Shown in pieces: positions 25,401-38,689 of a stretch of DNA of 64,000 nucleotides. The notes beneath the pieces are model-generated. The model was not told the origin of the DNA, did not search any database, and saw only the letters and a list, made by a program, of their open reading frames with translations. Each line of letters begins with the position of its first letter. Within the stretch, counting starts at the first letter, position 1. The translations under genes were made by a program, and so were the position numbers. The DNA comes from Lathyrus oleraceus (lineage: Eukaryota; Streptophyta; Magnoliopsida; Fabales; Fabaceae): assembly GCF_024323335.1 (NCBI RefSeq), contig NC_066583.1, positions 361,032,377-361,096,376 on the forward strand, given 5' to 3'.

Positions 25401-26074
25401 TTTGGCTTTGTCCATTGTTAATCTTTTCACACATTAGCCATAGGTTTCAATTATCATTGTGGTTGATGTAAACCTCACCTTATCCTTAGTGAGTCGACTA
25501 TAAGACTTCCGTACTGAAAACAGGGTTAACCCCTCTAGTACGTCAAAGCTATCCTCGCATGGTGGATGTTGGTCTTGGTCGAGTTTTCTCCCATTGATAA
25601 TGAAGAGCCTCAGTGCTATTTGTTTAAAATTGAACTCACTAACTTTTTGGAAATCTTTTAGCCGAACTACGGCGTTTTGATCCTTACCTTTGATGGAAGG
25701 TACGTAGGCAACGGGTTCATCCGTTCGAACACAAAAACAATAAAAATTGTATATTCTTTTCTCATCATCCCATTCATGTTTGCACAATAAATATTTCAAA
25801 ACAAATCATAATTCTATACAACAAGTGTGAAAAGGGCTCCCTAGGAGTACCTAGGACGTAGTGGGTGCCTAACACCTTCCCATTGCGTAATTTACCCCTT
25901 ACCCAGACTCTCTGATCTTTTTATTAGTTTTCTACGTGTAAAACTTCTTAGGCTTTTGTTCGCTTTTTAGCCAGTCCTTTGGATAAATAAAAGTGCGGTG
26001 TCGACTCGAAATTCATTGTATGCTTTGCTTATGGTTTAATTAATAAATCATATAGCGACGAATACACCGTTACA
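22479..26074 (+). mobile_element. Solo Ogre LTR in SIRE B protease, TSD GTTAT
   Basis: It runs from TGTAAGACCCC to CACCGTTACA, 3596 bp, bounded by perfect 5-bp repeats GTTAT at 22474-22478 and 26075-26079. Terminal bases, the ATTGG-rich minisatellite (about 24670-25080) and the AATAAA poly(A) region near the end match the other Ogre LTRs in the window. No internal sequence is present, so this is a solo LTR left by recombination between the two LTRs of a full element. It is about 1.9 kb shorter than the solo LTR at 44041, mainly in its left half. The primer-like motif near its end reads TGTCGACTC where others have TGGCGACTC. No gene. Confidence 0.92.
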
Positions 26075-26079
26075 GTTAT

Positions 26080-28926
26080 CCATAAGTCAATTAAGTGATA
26101 ACGGTTATGATGTTATCTTTAAATCAAAAAACATGTAAAGCCATAAATCAAAATAATGGTTATGTCCTATTCACAGGCAAGAGGAAAAACAATATTTATA
26201 AAATAAATCTTTCTGATTTAAAAGAACAAAATGTGAAATGTCTGATGTCTGTTCACGAAGAGCAATGGGTATGGCATAGACGCTTGAGCCACATTAGCAT
26301 GAGAAAATTATCCCAGCTAAATAAACTCGAGTTAGTCAGAGGCCTACCTAAGCTGAAGTTTTCTTCAGATGCTCTGTGTGGAGCATGTCAGAAAGGAAAA
26401 TTTTCAAAAACATCTTTCAAAAAGAAAAATATTGTTTCTACCTCTAAGCCTCTGGAACTTCTTCACATTGATCTATTTGGTCCTGTAAAAACAGCATCAG
26501 TCAATGGAAAGAAGTATGGACTAGTCATTGTTGATGATTTCAGTCGTTGGACATGGGTAAAATTCCTAAAGCACAAGAGTGAGTCTCACTCTGTATTCAC
26601 TAGCTTCTGTTCCAAAGTGCAAAAAGAATTTGACTCTAAAATCATCAGAGTCAGAAGTGATCATGGTGGGGAATTTGAAAACAAATTTTTTGAGGAACTA
26701 TTTGACTCTAATGGAATATCCCATGATTTCTCCTGCCCTAGAACTCCACAACAAAATAGAGTTGTGGAGAGGAAGAATAAGACACTCCAAGAGATGGCCA
26801 GAACCATGATCAATGAAACAAATATGGCTAAGCACTTTTGGGCCGAAGCTGTAAATACAGCATGTTACATTCAGAATAGAATCTCCATCAGACCTATTCT
26901 GGAGAAGACTCCCTATGAACTGTGTAAAGGAAGAAAACCAAACATTTCATATTTTCATCCTTTTGGATGTTCTTGTTTTATTTTAAATACTAAAGAACAT
27001 CTGAACAAGTTTGATTCCAAAGCACAAAAAGGTATTATGTTAGGATACTTAGAACGCTCAAAAGGCTACAGAGTATACAATACAGAAACCAAAATTATGG
27101 AAGAATCAATTCATGTCAGATTTGATGATAAGCTTGACCCTGAAAAGTCAAAGCTAGTTGAGAAACTTGCAGATTTGGAGATCACTCTTGCAGGATCTGA
27201 CGAGAAGATTAAAGCTCCAGAAGCAACTGCCATTCAAAACCCAGAAGGAACTAACTCTCCAGTAATCCCAAAGAAAGTTAAAAGTCTCCTCGACATATCT
27301 GAAGAGTTGATTCTGGGAAGTAAGGACGAACCTATCCGAACTAGGTTTACCTTCAAGACTTCTGAAGAAACTCCTCTAGGACTAGTATCTCTGATCGAGC
27401 CTACTTCCTGTGATGAGGCACTTCAAGATAGCGACTGGGTTCTAGCCATGCAAGAAGAGCTAGACCAATTCACAAAGAACGACGTCTGGGATCTTGTTCC
27501 TAGGCCCAGAGGCACTCACGTTATCGAAACCAGATGGGTGTTCAGAAACAAGCTGAATGAGAAAGGAGAAGCTGTCAGAAACAAAGCTCGACTGGTGGCT
27601 CAACGTTACAGTCAACAAGAAGGTATTGACTACAATGAAACCTTTGCTCCAGTCGCTAGGTTAGAATCTATTCGCTTACTTGTATCATTCGCTATAAATC
27701 ATTCTATCAAATTGTATCAAATGGATGTCAAGAGCGCATTCCTTAACGGTTATATATTAGAAGAAGTGTATGTCAACCAACCTCCAGGTTTTGAAAATTC
27801 AATATATCCAGAACATGTTTTTAAACTTAAGAAATCTCTATATGTACTTAAACAAGCTACCAGAGCTTGGTATGAACGATTAAGTAATTTTCTCCTAGAA
27901 CACGATTTTATCAGAGGGAAAGTTGACTCCACACTCTTCTGTAAAAACCTTAATAATGATCTCATGATATGCCAGATATACGTTGATGATATAATTTTTG
28001 GTTCAGCTAACGCCTCTGTGTGTCAAGAATTCTCTGAGCTAATGCAGGCAGAATTTGAAATGTGCTTAATGCAAGAACTAAAGTTCTTTCTAGGAATTCA
28101 AAAAAATCAAACTTCAGAAGTCACATACGTTCATCAAAGCAAATACATAAATGATATTCTGAAGAAATTTGATATGGTTGAATGCAATTCTGCAAAGACT
28201 CCCATGCATCCAACCTGCATTCTTGAAAAAGAAGAAGTCAGTAAAAAGGTTTGTCAGAAGCTCTATCGTGGTATGATAGGCTCCCTTCTCTATCTGACTG
28301 CTACTCGCCCTGATATTTTATTTAGTGTCTGTCTCTGTGCCAGATTTCAATCAGATCCTAGAGAAACTCACTTAACAGCAGTTAAGAGAATTCTCAAATA
28401 TCTGAAAGGAACTCCTAACCTGTGCTTGATGTATGAGAAAACATCAGAGTATAGACTATCTGGTTTTTGTCATGCAGATTACGCAGGAGACAGAATGGAA
28501 CGAAAAAGTGCATCTGGAAATTGTCAGCTTTTGGGAAACAATCTGATATCCTGGGCCACCAAAAGACAATCAACCATAGCCCTGTCCACTGCAGAAGCGG
28601 AATACATCTCAGCATCACTGCGCACTACTCAGATGCTCTGGATGAAGAATCAATTAGAGGATCTGCAAATATTCGAGAGTAACATTCCTATCTTTTGTGA
28701 TAATACTGCTGCCATTTGTTTAAGTAAGAATCCCATTTTACACTCCAGAGCTAAGCACATAGAAATAAAACATCATTTCATCATAAACTATATTCAGAAA
28801 GGGATAGTAACATTGAAATTCATTGATACTGACCATCAATGGGCTGACATATTTACTAAACCTTTAGCTGAAGATAGATTCCTCTTCATCCTAAAGAATC
28901 TGAACATTCTAAATTGCCCTGAATAA
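26080..28926 (+). pseudogene. pol: SIRE B pol: INT-RT-RNase H
   Basis: The frame beginning at 26095 is open for 943 codons to TAA 28924-28926. Counted from there: integrase finger H61/H66 and C95/C98, catalytic D126, D189, E225 (35 residues between the last two), RT with YVDD at residues 629-632 (27979-27990), and RNase H at the C-terminus. Two problems are visible. One extra base at about 26127-26136, in an A-run, separates this frame from the protease frame. The first Asp of the RNase H DADYAGD motif is His (HADYAGD, residue 793), which should abolish RNase H. The usual Gly of the HRRLGH finger is Ser. Among the copies here this is the best-preserved copia pol. Confidence 0.93.
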
Positions 28927-29314
28927 TATGTGCCTCTGAAGTTGCAAAATGAGACTCTAATGTAAACTCAATGGATTCTGCCTGGAGTACCTTGCGTCTG
29001 ACCTTGGAACTTCTAGACAGCTGTCTAGCAGTAATAAAGGAACAGTCTCTTGAGATCTCCTCGATCAGTGTACTAGCTGTTGGGATTAGACATCATTTAT
29101 GAGCTGTAATCATTTTTCCCTCTAAACGTGCTGACTTGGTTTTTGTGCTAAACTCTGTTTTGTGTGTCGTTTTGCATGCGCCCTAATTTGGATATTTAAA
29201 CACATTCATTTCACACATTGCACACTTTTCACTCTCACGCACCCTTAAAACCTCAGCTCTCTCAAGGCATTCCTGCAAGCATTCTTCATCTTCATCTCAG
29301 TCTTCAACAACTTT
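28927..29314 (+). other. SIRE B spacer between pol and envelope-like ORF
   Basis: A non-coding stretch aligned with 3792-4179 of copy A. No gene seen. It is AT-rich with CACACTTTTCACTCTCAC shortly before the next ORF. Confidence 0.6.
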
Positions 29315-31396
29315 ATGGATGCTCAACAACAAGCTGTTTACAACTTCTCTCAACAAATGGGTTCAATTGAACAAGTTCAAACCTCAAGCAACCCAAACCC
29401 ATCGGTTACTCGTGTAGTCACAACTCCAATCTACAAGGAGCCTCACATTCTCAATCGTGAGCCTCACATTCATCTTGCTACGCCATTTGAGAAACTGGAA
29501 GTATTATGTGAATCATTGGTGGACTTTGACAACATGAAAAGGAATGGCATCGACCTCACTGAAGAACTCAGCAATCAAGGTTGGGGTAACTACTTCAAAC
29601 GTCTATATGGTCCTATTTACACAAATCTTGTGAAGGAATTCTGGAGATTCGCTGATGCTGATGATCACTTCATCGTCTCATATGTTCTGGGAGTCAAGAT
29701 AGTGATTACTAAGAAGTCTATTGCTGCTCTTCTGGGCATGGAAAAGGATGGAGGTAGAAGAATCTACAACATCAATCCTAGGGAAAAATACATGTCCCAA
29801 GAGATTAACCCAACAATCTTCAAACAGAATGCAGAAGGCAATTCCTCCAAGAACAAGGAGCTACTTCAGAACTTCCGTGTTTGGCTGAATATCATTCTGG
29901 GTACCATCCATCATCGACCAGCATCAAACTCCTCAAACTACATCAACACAGACCAGAAGTGCATTCTGTACTGCATTCACAAGGGTCTGAAGCTTTGCCT
30001 TCCAGCACTTCTCTTCAAGTACCTCAGAGACTCTGTGCGAGATACTAGAAACCACATGAAGCCCAGAAACTACATTCCTCTGGGAAGGCTAATCTTTAAC
30101 TTTCTGATAGAAAGTCGCCTGGTGGACCACCTGTTAAAGCTCAGACTCATGGAAGACGTAATGATCGACGTTGGAAAACCTCTCAACGCCAAGAATCTGA
30201 GGAGCATGGGGATTCTGGATCAGGTGAAAGTTAAACCTACTCTAGACACTTCCTGGGATGCTTTAAAAGATCAGAGGGAGATCCCCCATGGACTCTATCT
30301 GTTCTCAAAGGAAGACCCTCGAGATGTAATCCTCTTCTATCTGGATAATCTGATGAGAGAAGGAGTGGATATCTCAGATTTCAACCTAAGCGAGCTACCA
30401 GAAACTGCTCCAAACTTCATGAAGCATCCACGAGGACCCTCTGAGAAGGCAAGGAAAGCGAAGAAAGCAAGACTAGGAGAATCCTCCGGATCAAGACCTC
30501 CAGCACCTCTGCATGAGCCTTCTGGTAAGTCTGTTTCTCTTGCTCCCTCTGCATAAACACATTCAATTGCTTCCTCCATCCCCCTACCTACACCTATCCA
30601 CACTCACTCAGAAACCCCTCCTTCAACCACCAAAACATCTCATCAACCATCCTAGAAATTCAACCTTACCACCACCACCTTACCCCTATCTAAGCAAAAA
30701 GGCTAAATGAAACTACCTCTTCATCTTCTTCCCCAGAATCACCCACCTACTTCACCATCTCATCTGACACAGAACCTTCAGACCCCTCTTCTCCCAATAA
30801 TGTTGTTTGCAGGAGCCTCAGTTGATAAGGTCAAGTCTCTGACCATCAACTTTGGCATCAGTGATGATCCTTCAGCTGTTAGGACACACTGGAACAAAGT
30901 TATTGGATGGATGACCTCTGAAGCCTTCAAGCTGAAGAGCCTCTCTGAGCAAGTCAGAAACGACTTCATTAGAGATACTGAAGTAAGACTACAGGAACGC
31001 TTAGCCAGAGAAGCTAAGGAGCAAGCCAGAAAGGAAACAGAAGAAAAAGCTAGGCAAGAGGAAATTCAAAGACTTAAGGAAGATGAAGCCAAAGCTCTAG
31101 CTGACGCTGCTGCTGCTGAAGTTGAAGCAAAAGCTGCTGCTGAAGCTGAAGCTAAAGCCACTACTGAAGCTGAAGCTCGTCGTGCTGAAGAATCTGCCAG
31201 CAGGGTAGAACCAAATGCTCTGACTCAGGGGGAGTCTTCCACCTTTGTCCCTCTGGTTCTCAAGACTCTTAAAGATCTTCAGAAGGAGAAGAAGGAAGTC
31301 CGAGCTAGATTGGATCAACAGGATTCAGTCAATGTCAACATTCAGAATCTGCTGACCCAACTGCTTCAGAGGATGCCTCCACCTCCCAACCCTTAG
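29315..31396 (+). pseudogene. SIRE B envelope-like ORF
   Basis: Start at ATG 29315 (MDAQQQAVYNFSQQMG). Residues about 65-300 form a globular domain with GWGNYFKRLYGPIYTNLVKEFW and CILYCIHKGLKLCLPALLFKYL. It resembles what is annotated in legumes as envelope-like or putative plant transposon protein; I recall this from the family and could not search. After it come a basic stretch, a Ser/Pro-rich linker and an Ala/Glu coiled coil (about 30950-31200). The frame stops at TAA 30554-30556, where copy A has CAA. The linker has lost roughly 290 bp compared with A (join near 30795-30805). The last part is open from 30707 to 31396. I see no signal peptide, so a membrane role is unproven. Confidence 0.82.
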
Positions 31397-31815
31397 GCAC
31401 CTAGGATTTTCCTTTGCTATTTTGCTTGTTGCTTTCTGATTTTGTTGTTCTTGCTTTCTGCTGTTTGTGCTGTTATCTGAATATATATATTTGTTGCCCT
31501 TCTTCTTTTACTTGCTAAGTCTTTTTGATTATGACAAAAAGGGGGAGAAATAAAAATAACTCTGATGAAAACATATTTAAACCCTTTAGTACTCTGCGAA
31601 CATTTTATTCAATAAAATGGCTCTAATCCTTGTTTACTCAGATATATGCAGAAGAGTATCTAGAGACATCATATCATGGAAGCTCCGGTAAGAACTTCTG
31701 AACTCCCAGGCTTATCTCAAGGGGAGCTCACTTCTATCTGTTCTGATAAATCCTTATCTCTAAATGTTTCATCTCTAAATTAAGATTGTTTTGTCATCAT
31801 CAAAAAGGGGGAGAT
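31397..31815 (+). other. SIRE B 3' untranslated region with repeated polypurine tracts
   Basis: No gene. AAAAAGGGGGAGAAA at 31536-31550 and a second tract immediately before the LTR (31804-31815) are near-identical, as in copy A. The second one would prime plus-strand synthesis. A short TA run at about 31479 marks where copy A has its long AT microsatellite. Confidence 0.8.
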
Positions 31816-32784
31816 TGTAAGAACAAAATTAGTTCTACAATAGATTCCAGGATTTTGATGATAACAAAGGATGAAACCAAAAATGGCACCCTAACGAAAA
31901 TTCTCTAAGTGTGCAGGACTCTGAACAAGATCAAAAGAATCTGATCACTTTATCAGATTCAAACTCTGATAAGATACAAAGAACTAGAAGATCAGAAGCA
32001 TCTGAAGAAGAAGTGCGCTCTAGAAGTTCTGACTCTGAGCAAAACAGGACAACAGAAGACCAGAAGCTCTAAACTTCCACTGGACTCAACTCTGATGATC
32101 TAAAAGACCAGTACTCTTAGCAGCTCTGATGTAACCTCAACGCAATCTCCGATTGACACAGAAACTCTAAGATAACAAAGACTCTGATGAAGGTTCTCCA
32201 AATCCAGAAAGAGTAACGGAAACAACAACTTCAAATGGAAAGAAATTATATTTGGAAAGAAGTTATTCAGGGAGACAAACTGGTTATGGCAAGAAACACA
32301 GAAGTAGTGACATTGAATGCTCATCAAAGACCAATATTCTGTCATCACTCCAACGGTCCTTTCACCACTATATAAAGGACAACATACTTCAGTGAGAGAC
32401 ATACATCAACGCACAGAAAATTCTCTACATTCTCTCTTAGTTTTTCACGAGTTGTTGCTCATACGTGAAAACACTTGCTTGCTCTATTTTGCTGTAATAT
32501 TTGCTTACTCTCAGAAGCACTCTCGATTACAATTCTTTTTGATAAATTGATTTTGTTCCTCAAGTGACTCTGCGTAGTATGTATACTTGGGAGGACTAAG
32601 AGATCACTCTCTTAGACGTTTGGTTGTATTAATCTTTCAGATTAGTGGATTAAGTCCTTTTTGAAGGCGAAATCACTTTGGCCGGGTGGACTGGAGTAGC
32701 TTTGTGTTATAAGCGAACCAGTATAAAATTCTGTGTGTTCTTATTTTGAAAAAGCGTTTTTTTTCCAAAACAATTCAAACCTCC
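31816..32784 (+). mobile_element. 3' LTR of SIRE B, truncated by Ogre F
   Basis: TGTAAGAAC start, TATA box at 32369-32376, and alignment with the 5' LTR to the AATTCAAACC block. There the Ogre F LTR begins (TGCAGCGG at 32785). The last 23-27 bp should lie beyond the far end of Ogre F. The flank CCTCC (32780-32784) is the expected target-site copy. Confidence 0.92.
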
Positions 32785-35700
32785 TGCAGCGGTGTAATCG
32801 TCACCATTGGAAATATTAACTAGATCCAAGGTAAATCATACAAAGATAGAGTCGCCACCGCACTTCTATTTATCCAAAAGAATGGCTAGAAAGAGAACAA
32901 AAGCCTAAGAAGTTTTGCAAGAGAAAACTAATAAAAGAAACAGAGATCTGGGTAAGGGGGTAATTATGCAATAGGAAGGTGTTAGGCACCCACAACATCC
33001 TAGGTACTCCTAGGGAACCCTTTTCACAACTTGTTGCCAAAGGTATTGTTTACGAAAATATTTATTATGCAAATATGATTGAAGGGATGAGAGAAGAATG
33101 TACAAGTTAATTATTTTTGTGTTTGGATGGATAACCATTGCCTACGTACCTTCTTATAAAAAGGATAGGATCAAAACCTCGTAGTTCGGCTAAAAGATTT
33201 CCAAAACATGGGTGGATTGATTGATCCAAAAGCCTTAAGGTCTTTTGTTATCAAAGGGAGAAAATTCAACCTGAAAAATCCACAGGTCCACCATGTGATG
33301 ACAACTTCAACATGCTAGTGAGGGGTTAACCCTATAATAAGCATGGAAGACTTACAATCAAATCACTAAGGACAAGGTGAGTATTATATCTACCACAAGG
33401 ATAACTCAAACCTAATAGAAAATGGTTATGAAAAAGTTTGATTATGAACATGGTTGTTGAAACCAAAAAGAATCACATTTGAGTGAGTTGAATTACCAAT
33501 TAGAGTATGTACAAAAATGGTCAAAGTTTGACTTAAAGTTCCATTCAAAATGAGTATTATGAAAATGAAGTTTTAAAATCAAAAGCCTAAGGCTTAGGTT
33601 TCTAGTTTTGAAAACAAGTCAGATGTTTGCACAATATTTTTGGTTTTGGGTTAACATGCAAATGGAGGTATAAGGAAACAAAAAGGTGTGAGGGTGAGGA
33701 AAAAAACTTCATTATGAGTTCCTCTCTTGAGATCATATGTAGATGATCCAAGCAAGTACCATCCTTTGGAATAAGGCAACAAGCACAAAAGCAAAATCTA
33801 ATAAACAAAAAAAGAGGAAACGGAGTGCCAATCAATGGACTTATATCCAACTCCTGCACAACAACGGAAACGGAATGCCAATAAATGGGCTTACATCCAA
33901 CTCCTGAACAAAGAATAGGAAACAGATAGCCAATCAATGGTCTTACATTTGACTCCACAAAACAAAACAGGAAACAGATAGCCAATCAATGGTCTTACAT
34001 CTGACTCCATAAAACAAGACAGGAAACAGATAGCCAATCAATGGTCTTACATCTGACTCCTCAAAGCAAAATAGGAAACAGATAGCCAATCAATGGTCTT
34101 ACATCTGACTCCTCAAACAAAGATGCATGAAAAGCAAGCACATGAAAGATGCAAAAGCAAGCAAACAATCAAACATCACCCTCTATATGCAAACAAGGAG
34201 GCTCATACAAAGCTGGTCTTTAGTCAAGAGGGTTCATATCAACCTCGACAAACAAGCCAAAACTGTAGGGGTATCTTGAGCTCTTAACCTCTAACATTGA
34301 GAGTTAGGGTGAAACATGTGAAAGGAAATGAGGATTAGACCTCATGCTCTTAACCCTGGCATGGGTGAGCTTAAATCAATGAAAGTGTGGGGATCCAGAA
34401 TGAGGGATCCTATTCCACATGACTGACTCTATATACAAGATCTTGGGTTAGGTTCAAGAGCCTCAGCACTTAGTGCGAGCATAATGAACGACTCAACGAT
34501 TAACAGGGGATTGATTGCTAATCCCTTATATCTGTCAATTGCCTCTTCACTTAGGAGGACTTAACAAGTATCCATGCCTCAACAAGGAGGTCTTTAGCAC
34601 AAATATAAACAATCACAGACATTGCCTCTTAAGGAGGACTTCAGCCAAATTCCTGCCAAAAGAAACGACAGGGCTTGCAGACTACGTGGAGAATAAGAGT
34701 GGCTACCTAAGTGTGTACCAACCACACTCCAAAGCAAAGCTCAAGCAAGAGCTAAAAGCGACTAATGTACATGTTCAAAAGTCAAACAGTGAATACTATA
34801 TTCAGACAAACCAAACAGTCAACAACAGTGGGATATTTCCCATATGTACACAATGTAAGTCAACAACTCAAGTGAGTTCAACATCAATGGACCTACAACA
34901 CACAATAAGAGTTAGTAAACCAAAGCTCAAAAGGTGAGTACAAACCACTAGTACCAAGACTAGGGTCAAAGGCAAAGCAAAAAGTCAAAACAGAAGTTGA
35001 TATTCCACATGAAGCACATTTAATCAAGCAAGAACATTTCCTAAAAAGGACCAAGTCTAAATCATAAGGCAAAGCCATCACATGAACAAGATAAGGCAAG
35101 GGCAAGCAAATGTGGTCACAATTGGACATTAAGAATAGAAAATCCACATTAAAACAGAAATGAATCAAATGATCATGAAATTTTTTATGTGCACACAACA
35201 TATTAAACGCAAGCATCATGCAAAAAACTAGAATCAGAAGAGATCAAATGACATGTGTATGAAAATGAACAAAGGCAACATCCAAATGTGTGACACAAAT
35301 TGTCACACCATACATCCATGTGTCCAAAACAGAGATGGATTATGCAAAAAAATGCCAAACAAAGTCTCAAAAATCATGTAATATGTTATGAATAAGCATG
35401 TCAAATTTCAAGGCAATTGGACAAACAATGAGCATTATACAAAACAATTGGCACAACATGTCTCATTTGCATCATGTTCAAACAATCAATCACATTTAAA
35501 AATCCAGAAATGCTAAAATCAGGAAATGAACATCAACAAATAATAGACATCAAGATGAACCTGTGAAAAAAAGAATGGATTAAATTGGACTCATATGCTA
35601 TTTTTTATGATTTTTTCAATTACATGAAAATAAAAAAAAATAATGTGAATCATGTGGAAAATGGAAATGTGAAAGGAAATTGAAAAAATGCATGCATCAG

Positions 35701-37152
35701 GAATTGAACTCAGGTATGTAAAGTTATAGGCGCTTCAAGTAAACAAAATTAATTAGAACAAATGCGCTAGGGAAGGATCAAACAGGCGCGCCATCTTCAT
35801 GTTCAAGCTTAAGTATGCATGATTCTTGGTCCAAATCTTCAAATCAAACCTTGATTCTTCATCAATCATCCTTGCTGAACATGATTATGCAATAATATTG
35901 ATGACTTATATGGAGAAAATTCAAGTTTCAATTGAGAGAGTTTTTGGAGGGAAATGAGATTTTAGATCTAGAATGTGATTCTTATCAAAATTCTGTTACA
36001 ATTAAGCTTTTATACCATATGTTAATCACCATGCTAATCCCAATTTGCCTTGGCTAATGGAAAATTAGAGAGAAATGAAGTGTAATGCAAAATTGGTAAA
36101 TGCACCCTATGCATGGCAAAAGTGGACGTGAACAGTGCCATGTGAGTGTTCAAAATCACTTAAAATCAAACCATGAACATGAATGTATTGGAATTTAGCT
36201 CATGTGATCAACCAAATTTGAATTAGGCATTTTCCCTCCAAAATATTCTTGAATGAACAAATGGTCATGTGAATCTCTTTCATGCAATGCAATGAATCAT
36301 TTGGAAAATATTGGTCACAAGGAGCATTTTGCAAAAAGAGTGACTCAAATTGGAGTTTTGGATCAAAAGTTATGCCATGTTGAACTTCCATGTACACTTT
36401 GCAATCATTGGACCATAACTTCTCAACCATCCAACAGATGATCATGATCTTGGACTTTTTGGAAATGGGAGAGAAAGATATTAAACTTTCATGTTGAACA
36501 AAAATTCATTTGAAGCTTCTTTGATGTTGGAAAGTCAAGTTGAATGTGGACCAAAAACTTGCCATTTTTGGAAACTTGAAATTATAGGTCACTTTCCATT
36601 TTGGGAAACTTTTGATTTGACTTCAAATTATTCAATGTAGATGTTTGACATGATTAATAGACATTGTTGGAACATGAATGGGATGAAGAAATTCAGTTCC
36701 CCAACTCATAGCCCTCAGTTGACTTTCAATTGACTTTTATGGGCCTCAGATAACCTGAAAAATGCACTGATGAATTTGGGCCTCTACCACTTGGTAAATT
36801 TGCTTCAAAATGAAACCCTAGCTCATATAAGCTCTTATGAATGATCACATGGTCTTCATCTCAAGGAAAATGCCTTATCTCTTGTACCAAGGATTCACCT
36901 GATGTGCTTGACCTGTTGATTTCTTAAGCTGCAGGTAACAAAGGTTAATGACATATTTTTGTACTTTTTGGTTAGTAAACAAATGAGAAAAGCAATGATA
37001 TACAGTGCAAACATGCTTGGTGATCAAGAATCACTCTCAAAGAGATCCCACCCACAGGTAAAGAAGCAAGATGCTCAATGATCCTTGAGGCTTATGCAAT
37101 GCACTGCTATGATGCCATGAGGGATCTTAGGGTCAAAAATTGGGGTCTTACA
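32785..37152 (-). mobile_element. 3' LTR of Ogre F
   Basis: 4368 bp, starting TGCAGCGG on the + strand (TGTAGCGG in the 5' LTR) and ending GGGGTCTTACA beside the polypurine tract. It is very close to the 5' LTR over most of its length but lacks two segments present there: 69 bp (59123-59191 of the 5' LTR) and 597 bp (60052-60648). It contains a 52-bp tandem repeat and no gene. Confidence 0.92.
33816..34127. repeat. 52-bp tandem repeat in Ogre F 3' LTR, six units
   Basis: Each unit contains CCAATCAATGGTCTTACAT followed by CTGACTCC, and the period is 52 bp. The last four units are almost identical and the first two diverged. The same array is at 58014-58321 in the 5' LTR. Diverged versions occur in the two solo LTRs (about 24670-25080 and 48080-48490), so it is an old feature of the LTR family. 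Confidence 0.88.
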
Positions 37153-37920
37153 GATGCCCCTATTTAAGGTCATTCTATCCGGAGAGTGAAGGTTAAAATC
37201 TTTGTCTCGACGAGATAGAATGGGCTTAAATAATAACAAAGAGACGGATTTTGGTCCCTAAGAGACCTCATGATGCATATGTATGCATGTAAAACAAACT
37301 ATGTGGGAATACGTCCACAAAGAAGAATAACATCCGGAGAACCGACAATCCATCGGAGTAATACACTCACCAGGAATAGAGACTCTACCGGGGACTCATG
37401 GGGATAAGAAAATGCGTGAGCAAGTCACAACTCAAAACTGGAGACTTTATTGGGGAAATAAAAGAAAAATGTGTGAGCAGGTCACGACTTGAAACTGGGA
37501 AAAGAATTCCAAAGAAAATAAATCCAATGGAAAGACTCAAACGGAGGAAAACTTCGGATGAATATCCGGACTCGGACTAGGGAAAGATCTGAACAAGATA
37601 TCCCTACCGGGAAAATGCATGTGTTGGGGAAAACGCCAACACAGCAACAATGAAACACAACTGACCTCACTGGGATTGTCTAGAAAAGACTCTCTTGGGG
37701 AAGCAGAGGGGTGAGGTGTTACCGGTTACTGGGTAACAAGCTCAAAGAGACATGTGATCTGAACACCGGCTACTGGGTGAGAGAACAACAGGCTCGGGAA
37801 GAATGAATATCTAAGACCGGTATAAGGGTGAGAGATATCAATCAACCAAAACATTGAGGAAGACCTGAAAAAGGTATATTTCGACTTAGGAAAATCTGAC
37901 TCCGCAGGGGACCAAGGTCA

Positions 37921-38620
37921 TAATAGGGAGCAGAAAGGAAGGAACACCAAGGATACCGGTTACTGGGTATATAATAGGTGACCGACCAAAGCGTGAATTG
38001 GGTTTCACTTCCAAAACACTCATCATCCAGAAGAGATCTAGAAAAGCAATCTTATTAAAGGATGGACATTCGATTCCACAAGGAATACGAATCTTACTCA
38101 ACTGGGGAAGAACAAAAGGCTTCAACTGAAGAGCGCATGAGATATATTATCTATTACCGTCAGAACGTAGATAATACAATCGCATGGAAGATTATCCACA
38201 ACCGGTTACTGGGTTAAAGGATAAACGACCGAAAGAGGAAGGAACACCAGGGATACCGGTTACTGGGTATATAATAGGTGACCGACCAAAGCGTGAATTG
38301 GGTTTCACTTCCAAAACACTCATCATCCGAAAAGGAGGGCTGACAAAGCAAACTCAATTTACAGGATGGCTATTCGATTCCACAAAGGAAATACGAATCT
38401 TACTCAGTTAGGGAAACAACCAAAGGTTCAACCAAAGAGCGCATGAGATATATTATCTATTACCGTCAGAACGTAGATAATATACTCGCATGGAAGATTA
38501 TCCGCAACCGGCTACTGGGTTAAACGGATAAATCAACCGAAAAGAAAGGCATCAGGATACCGGTTACTGGGTATATAATGATGACCAATCAAAGGGCAAC
38601 AAACATTACCACAAAGGGTA
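37921..38620. repeat. 300-bp tandem repeat in Ogre post-pol region
   Basis: GGATACCGGTTACTGGGTAT recurs at 37951, 38251 and about 38553. The surrounding 300 bp, including GAGCGCATGAGATATATTAT, repeats with it. The first two units are nearly identical; the third is partial. Confidence 0.88.
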
Positions 38621-38689
38621 AATGAAAGAAGACCACGCTAGAGATAAAATTGCTTACTCAGAGTAAATATCCAACAGAGGGAGGGAATA

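Larger units (their letters stand above)
19468..32784 (+). mobile_element. SIRE/Maximus-type Ty1/copia retrotransposon, copy B
   Basis: This is a full-length copia element with both LTRs, tRNA-Met primer-binding site, gag, pol, envelope-like ORF and polypurine tracts. It is interrupted by a solo Ogre LTR at 22479-26074. Ogre F truncates its 3' LTR about 23-27 bp before the end. Without the solo LTR it would be about 9.7 kb, normal for this lineage. It sits in the post-pol region of Ogre E; the left flank is AACAT. The 5' LTR begins TATAAGAAC instead of TGTAAGAAC, a mutated terminus. The two LTRs differ only at scattered bases, so the insertion is fairly young, but gag, the PR/INT junction and the envelope-like ORF are broken. 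Confidence 0.94.

Noticed and set aside
33816..34127. CRISPR-like array of regular repeats
   Set aside because: The 52-bp units are contiguous without unique spacers and recur in all Ogre LTRs; this is a plant LTR minisatellite.
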